Assembly (NCBI GenBank): GCA_963678775.2
Contig: CAXXGR010000002.1
Location: 434,001 to 498,000 of the forward strand
Source of the DNA: JBFHIJ01 sp963678775
GTDB taxonomy: Bacteria > Bacteroidota > Ignavibacteria > Kapaibacteriales > UBA2268
DNA: 64,000 nucleotides
Reading direction: 5' to 3'
Every line of letters begins with the position of its first letter. Within the stretch, counting starts at the first letter, position 1. Below are positions 53,859 to 62,561 of this stretch, one piece after another. The notes below the pieces were generated by a model that saw only the letters and a list, made by a program, of their open reading frames with translations, did no database searches and was not told where the DNA came from. Position numbers and translations under genes: made by a program.

Positions 53859-54308
53859 ATGAAACGTTTTGCACTCTATATAGCGGTTACTTTTGCTCTT
53901 GCTTTTATGGTCAATTGTTCCTCTTTGTCTCCTAATATCCGTTTTGCGGATAGCGGAGGTGGAAGTACTGATACTTATGAACAATCTGAAGAAGACGGAG
54001 ATTTTACTCCTACAGGTAAGACTTTTACCGGGGTTGCTTCGTTTTACCACGATAAATTTAATGGAAGAAAGACTTCTAACGGTGAAATATTTGACAATCA
54101 TAAGTTTACGTGTGCGCATAAAACTTTACCTTTTGGTACAATGCTCAAAGTTACAAATACATCTACAGGGCAGTCTGTGATAGTAAAAGTAAATGACCGT
54201 GGCCCATTTGTAAGAGGTAGAGTGCTTGATTTATCAAGAGCAGCTGCAAGGCAAATTGGGATGATAGGCGACGGAGTGGCTACAGTAAAAATTGAAATAA
54301 TGAATTAG
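53859..54308 (+). CDS. rlpA: RlpA-family septal lytic transglycosylase, lipoprotein
   Basis: 149 residues from the ATG at 53859; a TTG 12 bp upstream is in frame. Lipobox in ALAFMVNC (Cys20). Double-psi beta-barrel RlpA domain: GVASFYHDKFNGRKTSNGE, FTCAHKTLPFGTML, VKVNDRGPFVRGRVLDLS with the catalytic Glu/Asp-containing strands. The C-terminal SPOR domain of classic RlpA is absent, so this is the short form. Cuts naked glycan strands of peptidoglycan in the periplasm. Confidence 0.9.
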   Translation: MKRFALYIAVTFALAFMVNCSSLSPNIRFADSGGGSTDTYEQSEEDGDFTPTGKTFTGVASFYHDKFNGRKTSNGEIFDNHKFTCAHKTLPFGTMLKVTNTSTGQSVIVKVNDRGPFVRGRVLDLSRAAARQIGMIGDGVATVKIEIMN

Positions 54309-54385
54309 TATTACTATTCTCTGCTTCGGATGCTACAATACAATATTGAATATGAATATCTCAATTTATTACATCTTGTGTATAT

Positions 54386-54595
54386 TCCGGATTAGTCATT
54401 AGATGTCATCATAGTGCTGTAAATGACCGTAGAACCAATAAGCATGCTTAACTTCCTTTGTAAGAAAATATTACGTAATTGCTTATTGAACAAGGGCATC
54501 AAGCCCCTTGCCATGGCAATGAATTTAATGCAATATCCACGTTTCAAATAACATTTTTTGGGGTAATGTAATTTGCTCAGTGCGAATTACATTTG
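54386..54595 (-). repeat. Dispersed repeat copy 2
   Basis: Inverted partner of the 48.69-48.89 kb copy, with the hairpin CAAGGGCATCAAGCCCCTTG (54491-54510), TTACTTTC-like ends, ATTAGTCATTAGATGTCATC on its left edge. Fills the gap 54309-54641 together with AT-rich DNA. Confidence 0.85.
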
Positions 54596-54641
54596 CCGAA
54601 ATTTTTACCGATGTTCTAAAATTATATTTACATATCTTTAC

Positions 54642-55721
54642 CTATAGCACATCTATAAAGCCTGCTGTAAGTGTCCAGCTTAAGGTAAGATTAATAGAGA
54701 ATCCCTTCCTTTCCGGACTTAAACTTGTGTGAGTTATGAAAAGTTTGGCAGTGATGCCGTAATCATTCTTTGATTTTCTGTTAAATAGGAAATCCTCATT
54801 AGCGAGATTTATGCTTGTCCCATATCTGTAATCCATGCTTATACCTAGAACAGGGGTGTAATCTCTTTTGATTGTTGCTCCATTGGACTCTATGATTCCT
54901 AAGCCTAAAAGGGGTGCAATTTTCACTTCTTTTCTTTTATATACATTGTAGCTTAGGTATACGGTTGAAATAAATATTTCTGTCATCTTTTTGATTTGAT
55001 TTGATTCCGCAGGAATATCGCTCGATTTCGTCCAAGAGTGGTTATTAAGAAGCCAGAATGCTAGAGTATAATCATCATAGACACAACCACTACCTACTGA
55101 AAAAGAAAAGGAAAGGCTTGTTTTATCGGATAAGCTACCGGTAAGAAAGCCTGTAGATAAACCCAAGGAGCCATAGTAAGCAAATTGGCTTTCTCTTATT
55201 TCAGGTAATCTATATATAATTTCAGATAAAGAATCAGCTGTTCTACTTTCCCATTTCTCAATAATATCTAAATTAGCTCCGCTATTAGATTCTTGTTTAT
55301 ATTGCTGCAATTCTTCATTTAGTTCGCCGGAGTAACTTCTCAGGATATACTCACACGCATCAGAATTTGCAACATGGTCAAATTTAAATTGCAAGCTTCT
55401 TCTATAGACCTCGATAATGTCAAAAATTACTTGATTATATCTAAGGTATTGTTCTGTTTTTAGATTTGGGTCAGCCCACGAACGGTATCTATCGATGTAT
55501 GCTTTTGCAAGATTTCTGGTAACGGAGGTATCTCCATATTCTTCATTGTCTTCCTCATAACCTAAGAAATAACTTAGCTGAGTTGAATTAGGCTCTCCGG
55601 ATTTAGCTTTAAAATCATTCCAAGTGAGTTTGCCCTCGTTCCAGGATTTTGTTGCATCCTCAGCATAAAGTGCAATACTAAGCAAGCTTGCTATTAAAAA
55701 AAGTAGTATAGTTTTTATCAT
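54642..55721 (-). CDS. Exported protein with beta-barrel-like C-terminal half
   Basis: 359 residues from the ATG at 55721, preceded by AAAGAGAG; a longer TTG-started form overlaps the gene before it and breaks the signal peptide. Signal about 1-21 (IKTILLFLIASLLSIALYA), then TKSWNEGKLTWNDFKA, which resembles the start of DUF922-like proteins (WxxxxxLTWxDF) though no HExxH follows. The second half alternates beta strands (LSFSFSVGSG, FISTVYLSYNVY, GLGIIESN, GFSINLTLSWTLTA) and ends in hydrophobic residues, like an outer-membrane barrel. Last gene of the eight-gene operon. Function unknown. Confidence 0.75.
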   Translation of the reverse strand: MIKTILLFLIASLLSIALYAEDATKSWNEGKLTWNDFKAKSGEPNSTQLSYFLGYEEDNEEYGDTSVTRNLAKAYIDRYRSWADPNLKTEQYLRYNQVIFDIIEVYRRSLQFKFDHVANSDACEYILRSYSGELNEELQQYKQESNSGANLDIIEKWESRTADSLSEIIYRLPEIRESQFAYYGSLGLSTGFLTGSLSDKTSLSFSFSVGSGCVYDDYTLAFWLLNNHSWTKSSDIPAESNQIKKMTEIFISTVYLSYNVYKRKEVKIAPLLGLGIIESNGATIKRDYTPVLGISMDYRYGTSINLANEDFLFNRKSKNDYGITAKLFITHTSLSPERKGFSINLTLSWTLTAGFIDVL

Positions 55722-55734
55722 AAATTTTCTCTCT

Positions 55735-56388
55735 TTATCTACCAATTGCAGCCCAAACTTCAGCCTGGTTTTTATCAAAATATTCTATCTTAAGTTTGTC
55801 AAGAGGATCTTTATCATCATAAAATTTATTGTCTAACTTATATAGCTCATCTTTCATTGCCTGATCAAAATTCAAATCTGACATAGTAAATATTTCGTGT
55901 AATTTGATACCATCTATTTTATCTTTCATAGTACTATTGTTTTCTGAATATTCACTGATGATAGCCATTGCACTTTCTAAAAGATCTTTTGTGTAGTTTG
56001 CACCTATTAAATCCAGCGCCTCCACTGTTTCAGTAGCAAAAACACCGGTTGGATTTATAAAAAACTGAAGGAATCCTCCGTTATTTACTTCCATTTCAAG
56101 TTCGTTTACAAGATAAACAACTCTTAGAGGTTTAGGCATATTTCTGACAAATTCCTCGCTATAATCATTCTCTTGAGTAATATGTTGTATGTAATAATAT
56201 AATAAATCAGCCTTTTCTTCATCAGTTGCGCTATTATAAAGATCTTCAGAAAGCCTGGCAGTTTGCACCTTTACTTCCCAATCATTGATCATACTGTTTT
56301 TGACTTTAGCTGTAGATTTGCCTTTGAAAAATGAATACAGCACAAAAGCAATTAATCCCACGATTATAAAGTATAATTCCACTGACAT
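55735..56388 (-). CDS. Membrane-anchored DMP19/DUF4375 family protein
   Basis: 217 residues. N-terminal membrane helix (about 5-21, YFIIVGLIAFVLYSFF), then a DUF4375 domain with its signature VNNGGFLQFFINPTG (101-115) and ALDLIGANY. The Neisseria member DMP19 is a DNA-mimic protein, and DUF4375 genes recur in toxin/immunity settings; the membrane anchor here is unusual for a DNA mimic. Lies between CHAP amidase and barrel-like genes in the operon. Immunity or inhibitor role is inference. Confidence 0.8.
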   Translation of the reverse strand: MSVELYFIIVGLIAFVLYSFFKGKSTAKVKNSMINDWEVKVQTARLSEDLYNSATDEEKADLLYYYIQHITQENDYSEEFVRNMPKPLRVVYLVNELEMEVNNGGFLQFFINPTGVFATETVEALDLIGANYTKDLLESAMAIISEYSENNSTMKDKIDGIKLHEIFTMSDLNFDQAMKDELYKLDNKFYDDKDPLDKLKIEYFDKNQAEVWAAIGR

Positions 56389-56410
56389 AAATTTTCCTAG
56401 TTATAAGTTA

Positions 56411-57007
56411 TTATCTTTTTTTTCTCAACCATCCTAAAGCATGATCATTTACAATTGTCCATTTACCGCCTGTACTATCTAAATCAAATAATACCCTTGA
56501 TGGTGCGAAAGGTCCCGGATTTTGCTGAATGATTTCGATTTGCTTGTCCGTGACATCAGAGATTATTGCTACATGGCCATACCGATTGAATACCGTACCA
56601 CCAAAAACAATTAAGTCACCAATGCAAGGTTTGCTTCTACCTGGATTTGTAAATTGTATTAGATTTCTAGTTGTGTTTAATGTAGAGTCAGCAAATTTCT
56701 CATCAAAAAAGCTTTTAGCATGACCATAGCTATCCGGCATTTTGTGATTATAATGCTCATAGTAATATCGCTTCACAAACTCCACACATTGATATTTTAA
56801 GCCAATATTATAACCGTCCTCGCTTGTGTTTCGCTCAGTTACATTATCAACACCGCCATTGTAATAAACATAAACACTATTTAAGCTGTCTATTTTATCA
56901 CCAATTTCGTGGTCTTTATTCCAATTAAAATTCTTGAAGCTCCATATAAGCAAATAGATAAATGTAGTCGCTGCAATAAAGATTATATATTTAGTTTTTC
57001 GTTTCAT
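56411..57007 (-). CDS. CHAP-type amidase/peptidase, membrane-anchored
   Basis: 198 residues. N-terminal membrane helix (8-22), then a CHAP domain with catalytic Cys74 (YQCVEFVKRYY), His145 (YGHVAIIS) and a third polar residue near Asn163 (QQNPGP), ending in ALGWLRKKR, the tail typical of Gss-amidase-like CHAP proteins. Expected activity: cleaving an amide bond in peptidoglycan or glutathionylspermidine-type substrates. Its first 183 codons are duplicated in the gene at 59234-60148. Confidence 0.85.
   Translation of the reverse strand: MKRKTKYIIFIAATTFIYLLIWSFKNFNWNKDHEIGDKIDSLNSVYVYYNGGVDNVTERNTSEDGYNIGLKYQCVEFVKRYYYEHYNHKMPDSYGHAKSFFDEKFADSTLNTTRNLIQFTNPGRSKPCIGDLIVFGGTVFNRYGHVAIISDVTDKQIEIIQQNPGPFAPSRVLFDLDSTGGKWTIVNDHALGWLRKKR
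56459..57007. repeat. 549-bp duplication, copy A
   Basis: Aligns base for base, without gaps, with 59600-60148 at few substitutions; offset 3141 bp. Begins exactly at the ATG and stops within codon 183; upstream sequences differ at once. Confidence 0.95.
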
Positions 57008-57015
57008 GATACTTA

Positions 57016-57561
57016 TTATTGTTTATGAAATAATTCAAAAGCAAATTCAAACTGTTCAAGATCATACCATTTTTGCGAATCTAGATTCACAATAATACTT
57101 TTTTCAACTTGAAGATTTTTAGTTTCTCTTTCACAAGAATCTCGGATTGTGAATATAATTTCTCTAGTCTCAAGACAATGTTCCTTTATTTCGTAATAGA
57201 AGGAAACAAAAACATTTATTATACAGAACATTCTTTTTTCCATATCTAAAATAACGGATGATCTGCTTGATTTCTTACTACCTATTTTAAAAGCATATAT
57301 ACTAAATGCTATGCAAGCTAAGGATTGTAAATAAACGATCGGATTATCCAACGTATAATTAATATATGGCATAGCAGTATTTAGAATTAACTCGTTTGTA
57401 TCATTTGAGATTATTCCAAGTTGTGCTGAATACGAGCCCATTCTGCATTCTGTAATATTATAAGCTATTATGGTATATCTGCTATCCTCAGTAGCTATAA
57501 TATGGTCTTCGTACCAATAGGGCACTTTATAGTCGACCAATCTGGAAGTATCTATTTTCAT
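57016..57561 (-). CDS. Unknown protein in the CHAP operon
   Basis: 181 residues, no signal or clear membrane helix except a weak hydrophobic stretch near 78-93 (VYLQSLACIAFSIYAF). Many aromatic and acidic residues; repeated Cys scattered. No family recognised. Gap of 1 bp from the upstream 90-residue gene and 8 bp to the CHAP gene, so firmly in the operon. Confidence 0.7.
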   Translation of the reverse strand: MKIDTSRLVDYKVPYWYEDHIIATEDSRYTIIAYNITECRMGSYSAQLGIISNDTNELILNTAMPYINYTLDNPIVYLQSLACIAFSIYAFKIGSKKSSRSSVILDMEKRMFCIINVFVSFYYEIKEHCLETREIIFTIRDSCERETKNLQVEKSIIVNLDSQKWYDLEQFEFAFELFHKQ

Positions 57562-57562
57562 A

Positions 57563-57835
57563 TTATTTATTCAACTTTCCTTCTCTTCTTAATAAAATAA
57601 AGTCATGTATTACAATTCCAATAAAGATTATCAGCATAAGAGCCGCTAAAGGGACAGTTAAAATCACGCACCAACCTAAGGCAGCAAAAATATCAGTTCC
57701 TCCCAGGTTCAAATAATCTACAATATATCCACCCACAACTGCAAATATTAATGGGCTTATTGCAAAAAATAGTATCAGACCAAAGCCAATTGGCAGATAA
57801 CGGAACTGTTTTTTTTCTTTGATTAGTATTTGCAT
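57563..57835 (-). CDS. Small two-helix membrane protein
   Basis: 90 residues. Two hydrophobic segments (about 15-37 LPIGFGLILFFAISPLIFAV and 51-76 LGWCVILTVPLAALMLIIFIG) with a basic N-terminus. No family recognised; the topology would fit an immunity or membrane accessory protein (inference). Confidence 0.7.
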   Translation of the reverse strand: MQILIKEKKQFRYLPIGFGLILFFAISPLIFAVVGGYIVDYLNLGGTDIFAALGWCVILTVPLAALMLIIFIGIVIHDFILLRREGKLNK

Positions 57836-57862
57836 AGTAATTTTCTTTAAATAAAATGTGAT

Positions 57863-58531
57863 TTAGTACCCTGCAATTTCTTCTTGCACACAAGAACTTT
57901 CACCATTACAAAAATCCCTGTCAATATTTCGAACAAGATCCCTTAAATCAGAAATTGGAATCTTTGAGTTCTCTACTTTATACACAATGTAATGCAATTC
58001 TTCAGGAATTCCGAAGGCTATAAATCCATAATCTTCGAGCAAATAAGCTCGAGTAACTCCAAATTTATAATCTCTCAATGTGTCTTCGTAATTCTCATTG
58101 AATTCAACAAGTTTTATTTTTAACTCTTTGTCATTTATTGAATAAGTTTTTTCAGATAGATACCTTGTAGTAAGAGGTATATTGGGCATCGCAATTTCAG
58201 CGAAAAAACAACATTGATCTCTATTAAAACCAGGATATATTACTGTGTCCTGAGAAAGATCCGGGCTAAACTTCAATACACTAATGTCTTTTTTAGGGAT
58301 ATAATCTGTATTAGTAAAGTTTGTTACATATTCAAAGTCATGTGAACCATAACAATTGCTAATCATAAATTGCTGATATAATATTCCGTCTTTAATTTTA
58401 TTTGATCTGATATACATTTGATCATGATCCATATTATAGAAATAAATCTCTACAGGATCCCATTTATATTCTTCTGTGCAGCCTATGGCACAGATAACAA
58501 AACATATAAGAATTAAAATTTTAATATTCAT
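57863..58531 (-). CDS. Uncharacterised lipoprotein in the CHAP operon
   Basis: 222 residues. Lipobox FVICAIGC (Cys18). Mature part of mixed beta type with a Cys-containing segment RDFCNGESSC near the end. No family recognised. Located in the middle of the operon, 27 bp before the 90-residue gene. Confidence 0.75.
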   Translation of the reverse strand: MNIKILILICFVICAIGCTEEYKWDPVEIYFYNMDHDQMYIRSNKIKDGILYQQFMISNCYGSHDFEYVTNFTNTDYIPKKDISVLKFSPDLSQDTVIYPGFNRDQCCFFAEIAMPNIPLTTRYLSEKTYSINDKELKIKLVEFNENYEDTLRDYKFGVTRAYLLEDYGFIAFGIPEELHYIVYKVENSKIPISDLRDLVRNIDRDFCNGESSCVQEEIAGY

Positions 58532-58551
58532 AAGTTAAATATCCATAGAGG

Positions 58552-59229
58552 TTAAACTTTAAAGCCAATCCACTTCCTCTTAAAAGTTTGCTTTATATGG
58601 GAGTTACGATCATTTAATTCTAATCTGATAAACTCGCTTGTAACTGTATCTATTCTTACGTCTGCCCACAACTTAGAAGGGAGAACATCTGCATATATTT
58701 CTGTAAAATAAGTTGTCACCATAGTGGTATCATTCCTGTTATCTAAAACAAAAATAGAATCCGAATCTGTATCTGTCATATACACTAATACCTGCTCTTG
58801 TTCATCAGTATCTAACCAAATCCCTTCAAATAATTGCTCCCCTGTTTTCTTTTCGATCATTTCTATATAATGGGGATTGCCTGATCCAAAAGAATGTACT
58901 AAAACAAACGAGCTGTCAAAATCAGCTCCTGTATAGCCAAGATTTTTGTGCAAATGACTAAAACTTGTTTTATTGAGAATTTTTACCGGGCTCTCTTCCT
59001 TCATCAGTGTGAGTGAGTGAAGCAGATCTCCGTTAGTATCTCGATAAGCTTTATATTTCAGCCAAAAACCATCTGTAAGAACACTATCTAAAGCATAACC
59101 GTCCATATCATTTTGTGCTAAATATATATATGTTGAATCTATATCTACTTCTTCATTAGTAAGAATAGGCTTCTGATTACATCCATATAAGGACAGAATA
59201 AAGGGTATGAGTATTGATATTTTCAGCAT
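58552..59229 (-). CDS. Lipoprotein sharing its C-terminal domain with the chimeric CHAP protein
   Basis: 225 residues. Lipobox FILSLYGC (Cys17). The last 120 residues (from SFVLVHSFGSGNPHYIEM through QVLVYMTDTDSDS to KQTFKRKW) are clearly related to the C-terminal part of the next upstream gene, 59234-60148 (SFGSDQCYIKLF, VVVYMTNSFSDS). Function unknown; 4 bp from the chimera. Confidence 0.75.
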   Translation of the reverse strand: MLKISILIPFILSLYGCNQKPILTNEEVDIDSTYIYLAQNDMDGYALDSVLTDGFWLKYKAYRDTNGDLLHSLTLMKEESPVKILNKTSFSHLHKNLGYTGADFDSSFVLVHSFGSGNPHYIEMIEKKTGEQLFEGIWLDTDEQEQVLVYMTDTDSDSIFVLDNRNDTTMVTTYFTEIYADVLPSKLWADVRIDTVTSEFIRLELNDRNSHIKQTFKRKWIGFKV

Positions 59230-59233
59230 GAAA

Positions 59234-60148
59234 TTACTTCCTCTTATATTTCTTCCTTATATACATTTCAGGTCTTTCAAGCGTTAATGTTATATCCTCA
59301 TTTGAAATCGAATCTATGCGTATGTAATTATTCATTCCGGTAGCTGGTTTTGCCTCAGATAAATATCTTGCAAAATCCGTTACAGCAGTCTGCCTATTAT
59401 ATTTCATATCATAGATAATAACAGAATCAGAGAAAGAATTGGTCATATATACAACAACTTTTTCTTTCTCATCTGAATCTACACAAACTCCTCTTAGTAG
59501 CTCTTTCCCATCAGATTTTCTGAATAGCTTAATATAACACTGGTCCGAGCCAAATGAATTTAGATATAGGAAAGATTCCGGGAATTCATCTGCAACAGAC
59601 CATTTACCACCTGTACTATCTAAACCAAATGATACCCTTGATGGTGCGAAAGGTCCCGGATTTTGCTGAATGATTTCTATTTGTTTGTCCGTGACATCAG
59701 AGATTATTGCTACATGGCCATACCGATTGAATACCGTACCACCAAAAACAATTAAGTCACCAATGCAAGGTTTACTTATACTTGGATTTGTATATTGCAT
59801 TAGATTTCTAGTTGTGTTTAATGTAGAGTCAGCAAATTTCTCATCAAAAAAGCTTTTAGCGTGACCATAGCTATCCGGCATTTTGTGATTATAATACTCA
59901 TAGTAATACCGTTTCACAAACTCCACACATTGATATTTTAAGCCAATATTATAACCGTCCTCGCTTGTGTTTCGCTCAGTTACATTATCAACACCGCCAT
60001 TGTAATAAACATAAACACTATTTAAGCTGTCTATTTTATCACCAATTTCGTGGTCTTTATTCCAATTAAAATTCTTGAAGCTCCATATTATCAAATAGAT
60101 AAATGTAGTCGCTGCAATAAAGATTATATATTTAGTTTTTCGTTTCAT
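59234..60148 (-). CDS. Chimeric protein: CHAP domain fused to the lipoprotein-type C-terminal domain
   Basis: 304 residues. Residues 1-183 are nearly identical to the CHAP protein at 56411-57007 (about nine substitutions), including Cys74, His145 and Asn163 and the N-terminal membrane helix. Residues 184-304 match the C-terminal domain of the neighbouring lipoprotein (58552-59229). The original CHAP tail (ALGWLRKKR) is replaced. So a recombination joined two genes of the same operon. It is first in the transcript order. Whether the enzyme is still active is unknown; all recognised catalytic residues remain. Confidence 0.88.
   Translation of the reverse strand: MKRKTKYIIFIAATTFIYLIIWSFKNFNWNKDHEIGDKIDSLNSVYVYYNGGVDNVTERNTSEDGYNIGLKYQCVEFVKRYYYEYYNHKMPDSYGHAKSFFDEKFADSTLNTTRNLMQYTNPSISKPCIGDLIVFGGTVFNRYGHVAIISDVTDKQIEIIQQNPGPFAPSRVSFGLDSTGGKWSVADEFPESFLYLNSFGSDQCYIKLFRKSDGKELLRGVCVDSDEKEKVVVYMTNSFSDSVIIYDMKYNRQTAVTDFARYLSEAKPATGMNNYIRIDSISNEDITLTLERPEMYIRKKYKRK
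59600..60148. repeat. 549-bp duplication, copy B
   Basis: Copy of 56459-57007 without indels. The 5' boundary is the start codon and the 3' boundary is mid-gene, leading into the lipoprotein-like tail. Confidence 0.95.
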
Positions 60149-60412
60149 TGTTGTTATGCGAATTACTCAATTACAGGTACTATGCTGTTTTTATCTATTT
60201 AGTTTATTATATATCTTATTTTCTTAGTATAGTTTCATAATGAGTGGCTAATTTACAAAAAATTATAGAACAGTAAAAATAAATCAAGAGTATATATTTT
60301 ATTATACTATTTTTGGGGGATGGGTGATTTTGATGTGGATTGTCAGCGCTGTAAGTGACTAGTAAATATGATGTTATGAGGATATGTAAAAATGGCATAA
60401 GCTTTGCTTAAT

Positions 60413-60445
60413 AAAAAAAAGCGGGAGCCGCAAATGCGACCCCCG
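60413..60445 (-). terminator. Strong minus-strand terminator
   Basis: On the minus strand GGGGGTCGCATTTGCGGCTC then CCGC and eight T (A-run 60413-60420 on plus). Stem with two internal mismatches. It would stop transcripts coming from mnmG. Part of the perfect 12-bp palindrome ACCCCCGGGGGT (60439-60450). Confidence 0.7.
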
Positions 60446-60554
60446 GGGGTAGTAAGCTCCATTAAAACAGGCATATAAAAATGGAGCTTTTATCGAGTAT
60501 GATACTTATTACAATGTACGTGCCAAATTGAAACATCAACTTGGCACTTTTTTT
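60439..60554 (+). ncRNA. Candidate small structured RNA on the plus strand
   Basis: The plus strand carries a perfect 10-bp stem AAGCTCCATT (60454-60463) / AATGGAGCTT (60480-60489) with a 16-nt loop, then a full intrinsic terminator GTGCCAAATTGA (60520-60531) / TCAACTTGGCAC (60536-60547) with seven T. No plus-strand gene lies upstream (the nearest gene is divergent), so the terminator needs another transcript: an sRNA of about 110-150 nt is a fair guess. No Rfam class recognised. The 60149-60412 part of the gap is AT-rich with nothing clear. Confidence 0.45.
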
Positions 60555-60698
60555 ATTTTTCTTTATAAATATAGACTATTGAATAGTTTGAAGCATTGCA
60601 TTTTATTTATCCACATTTTGACGTTAATCGCAGGACTAAAATATATTAGCACATTGGTTATAATATAAACCACATTGTTGTAAATTTTATACACCTAC

Positions 60699-62561
60699 TT
60701 ATTTCAAGTAAAGTGAAATAATAGAAACGTCTGCGGCTGACACTCCGGCTATTCTGGAAGCCTGACCTAGTGAATGGGGGCGTATTTTATTCAGCTTTTC
60801 ACGTGCTTCTGTGGATAGCGAGTTTACCTTGTCATAATCAAAGCTATCAGGTATTCTTTTGTCTTCATTTTTAAGGAAATATGCCACTTCTTTTTTCTGC
60901 CTTTGGATATAACCTTCGTATTTTATTTCAATCTGTATTGATTTAGTTATCTCTTCCTTGCTCTTCATACGAGTGAAAATATCTGCTTCGTCTTCTGCCA
61001 TTTCCATTATGTCTTTTAGTAAGACTTTGCTTCTCTTTGTCATTTCATATAGCGAAACAGTCTTATTTACAGGACTTTCGCCTACGCTTTCCAAATAAGG
61101 ATTGATAATATCCTGCTTGAGCTTTACATTTTTTATATGCTCAAAGCCTTTTAGCACTTGTTGGTCAAATATCTGCTGTCTCTCATGCAGCATGTCTGAA
61201 ACAAGCCCGAAATCATGACCATATTTAGATAGCCTTGTGCGGGCGTTATCCTGGCGCAAAAGCAATCTGTATTCAGCTAGTGAAGTAAACAGTCTGTATG
61301 GTTCTTCGGTATTTTTATTGATAAGATCATCAATAAGAACTCCGATGTATGCTTCCGAACGTTTTAGCTTAAATTCAGGTTTGCCCTGTATTTTTAAAGC
61401 AGCATTCACACCTGCGATTAATCCCTGCGCCGCTGCTTCTTCATATCCGGAAGTACCGTTTATCTGCCCTGCAAAATACAATCCTGAAACAGGTTTTGTT
61501 TCCATTGTAAATCTTAGCTGATACGGGAAGAAGAAATCATATTCTATAGCATAGCCAGGCAGAATCATTTCGCAGTTCTCAAGTCCCGGAATTGACCTCA
61601 AACCTCTTAGCTGCACATCTGCAGACAAAGAAGTCGAATATCCGTTTACGTAAACAGAATTTGTATTTAAGCCTTCAGGTTCCAGTAGTATTTTGTGTGA
61701 ATCCCTATGAGCAAATCTGTTAATCTTATCTTCAATAGAAGGGCAGTATCTTGGGCCCGTGCCTTCGATATCACCGCCAAACATAGGAGAATCTGCAAAA
61801 CCGGTTCTGAGTATTTCATGTGTTTGCGCATGAGTTGCAGTAGAGTAGCAAATCATTGTGTTTTTCACACGTGGTGTGTGAATAGAAAATGGCTTTGGAT
61901 CAGGATCGCCAAATTCTTTTGTCACTTTTGAATAATCTATGGAAGTATTCAGCACGCGCGGAGGAGTTCCCGTTTTTAATCTGCCAACTTCAAAACCATA
62001 AGACGCAAGCATCTCTGAGATTTTATCTGCAGCCGGCTCACCTCTTCTGCCACCAAAAACTTTTTCTCTGCCTGTAAACATCACGCCTTTTAGGAAAGTT
62101 CCAGCACATAAAATCACTGCCTGAGCGTGGAGAGTTTCTCCATTTGCAGTCACTAGTCCTGTAACTTGATCTTTTTCTATAAGCACTTCAGCAGCTTCCC
62201 CTTTAATAAGAGTGAGGTTCTGTTGCTTTCGGAGTAGGTCATAAGTATAAAGCGGGTAAAGGTCTTTATCTATTTGCGCACGCGGAGACCACACTGCGGG
62301 GCCTTTGGAAATATTCAGCATTTTGAATTGCAATCCTGCCTGATCTGCTAGAATGCCCTGAGCTCCTCCGAGAGCATCAATTTCTTTAACTAAGTGTCCC
62401 TTAGCACTTCCGCCGATATTAGGGTTACAGCTGGGCTTGCCCATGGTAGAAAGATCCATAGTAAGAAGCGCTGTTTTCATTCCCATATTAGAGGCGACAT
62501 AGCAAGCTTCGATGCCTGCATGCCCGCCACCAACGACAATAATATCAAATATGTTATTCAT
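60699..62561 (-). CDS. mnmG: tRNA uridine-5-carboxymethylaminomethyl modification enzyme MnmG (GidA)
   Basis: 620 residues. FAD site VVGGGHAGIEACYVASNMG, then CNPNIGGSAKGHLVKEIDAL, GLKTGTPPR-like GRLKTGTPPRVL, FAGQINGTSGYEEAAAQGL, and a C-terminal MnmE-binding helix domain ending in SIISLYLK. With MnmE it forms cmnm5U34 in tRNAs. Often close to oriC in bacteria; here 47 kb from the proposed origin. No SD. Confidence 0.97.
   Translation of the reverse strand: MNNIFDIIVVGGGHAGIEACYVASNMGMKTALLTMDLSTMGKPSCNPNIGGSAKGHLVKEIDALGGAQGILADQAGLQFKMLNISKGPAVWSPRAQIDKDLYPLYTYDLLRKQQNLTLIKGEAAEVLIEKDQVTGLVTANGETLHAQAVILCAGTFLKGVMFTGREKVFGGRRGEPAADKISEMLASYGFEVGRLKTGTPPRVLNTSIDYSKVTKEFGDPDPKPFSIHTPRVKNTMICYSTATHAQTHEILRTGFADSPMFGGDIEGTGPRYCPSIEDKINRFAHRDSHKILLEPEGLNTNSVYVNGYSTSLSADVQLRGLRSIPGLENCEMILPGYAIEYDFFFPYQLRFTMETKPVSGLYFAGQINGTSGYEEAAAQGLIAGVNAALKIQGKPEFKLKRSEAYIGVLIDDLINKNTEEPYRLFTSLAEYRLLLRQDNARTRLSKYGHDFGLVSDMLHERQQIFDQQVLKGFEHIKNVKLKQDIINPYLESVGESPVNKTVSLYEMTKRSKVLLKDIMEMAEDEADIFTRMKSKEEITKSIQIEIKYEGYIQRQKKEVAYFLKNEDKRIPDSFDYDKVNSLSTEAREKLNKIRPHSLGQASRIAGVSAADVSIISLYLK

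Noticed and set aside
60607..60615. A perfect DnaA box TTATCCACA near mnmG, as a possible origin
   Set aside because: Single box only; one exact 9-mer is expected by chance in an AT-rich 64-kb window. The 13.3-13.5 kb cluster is far stronger.
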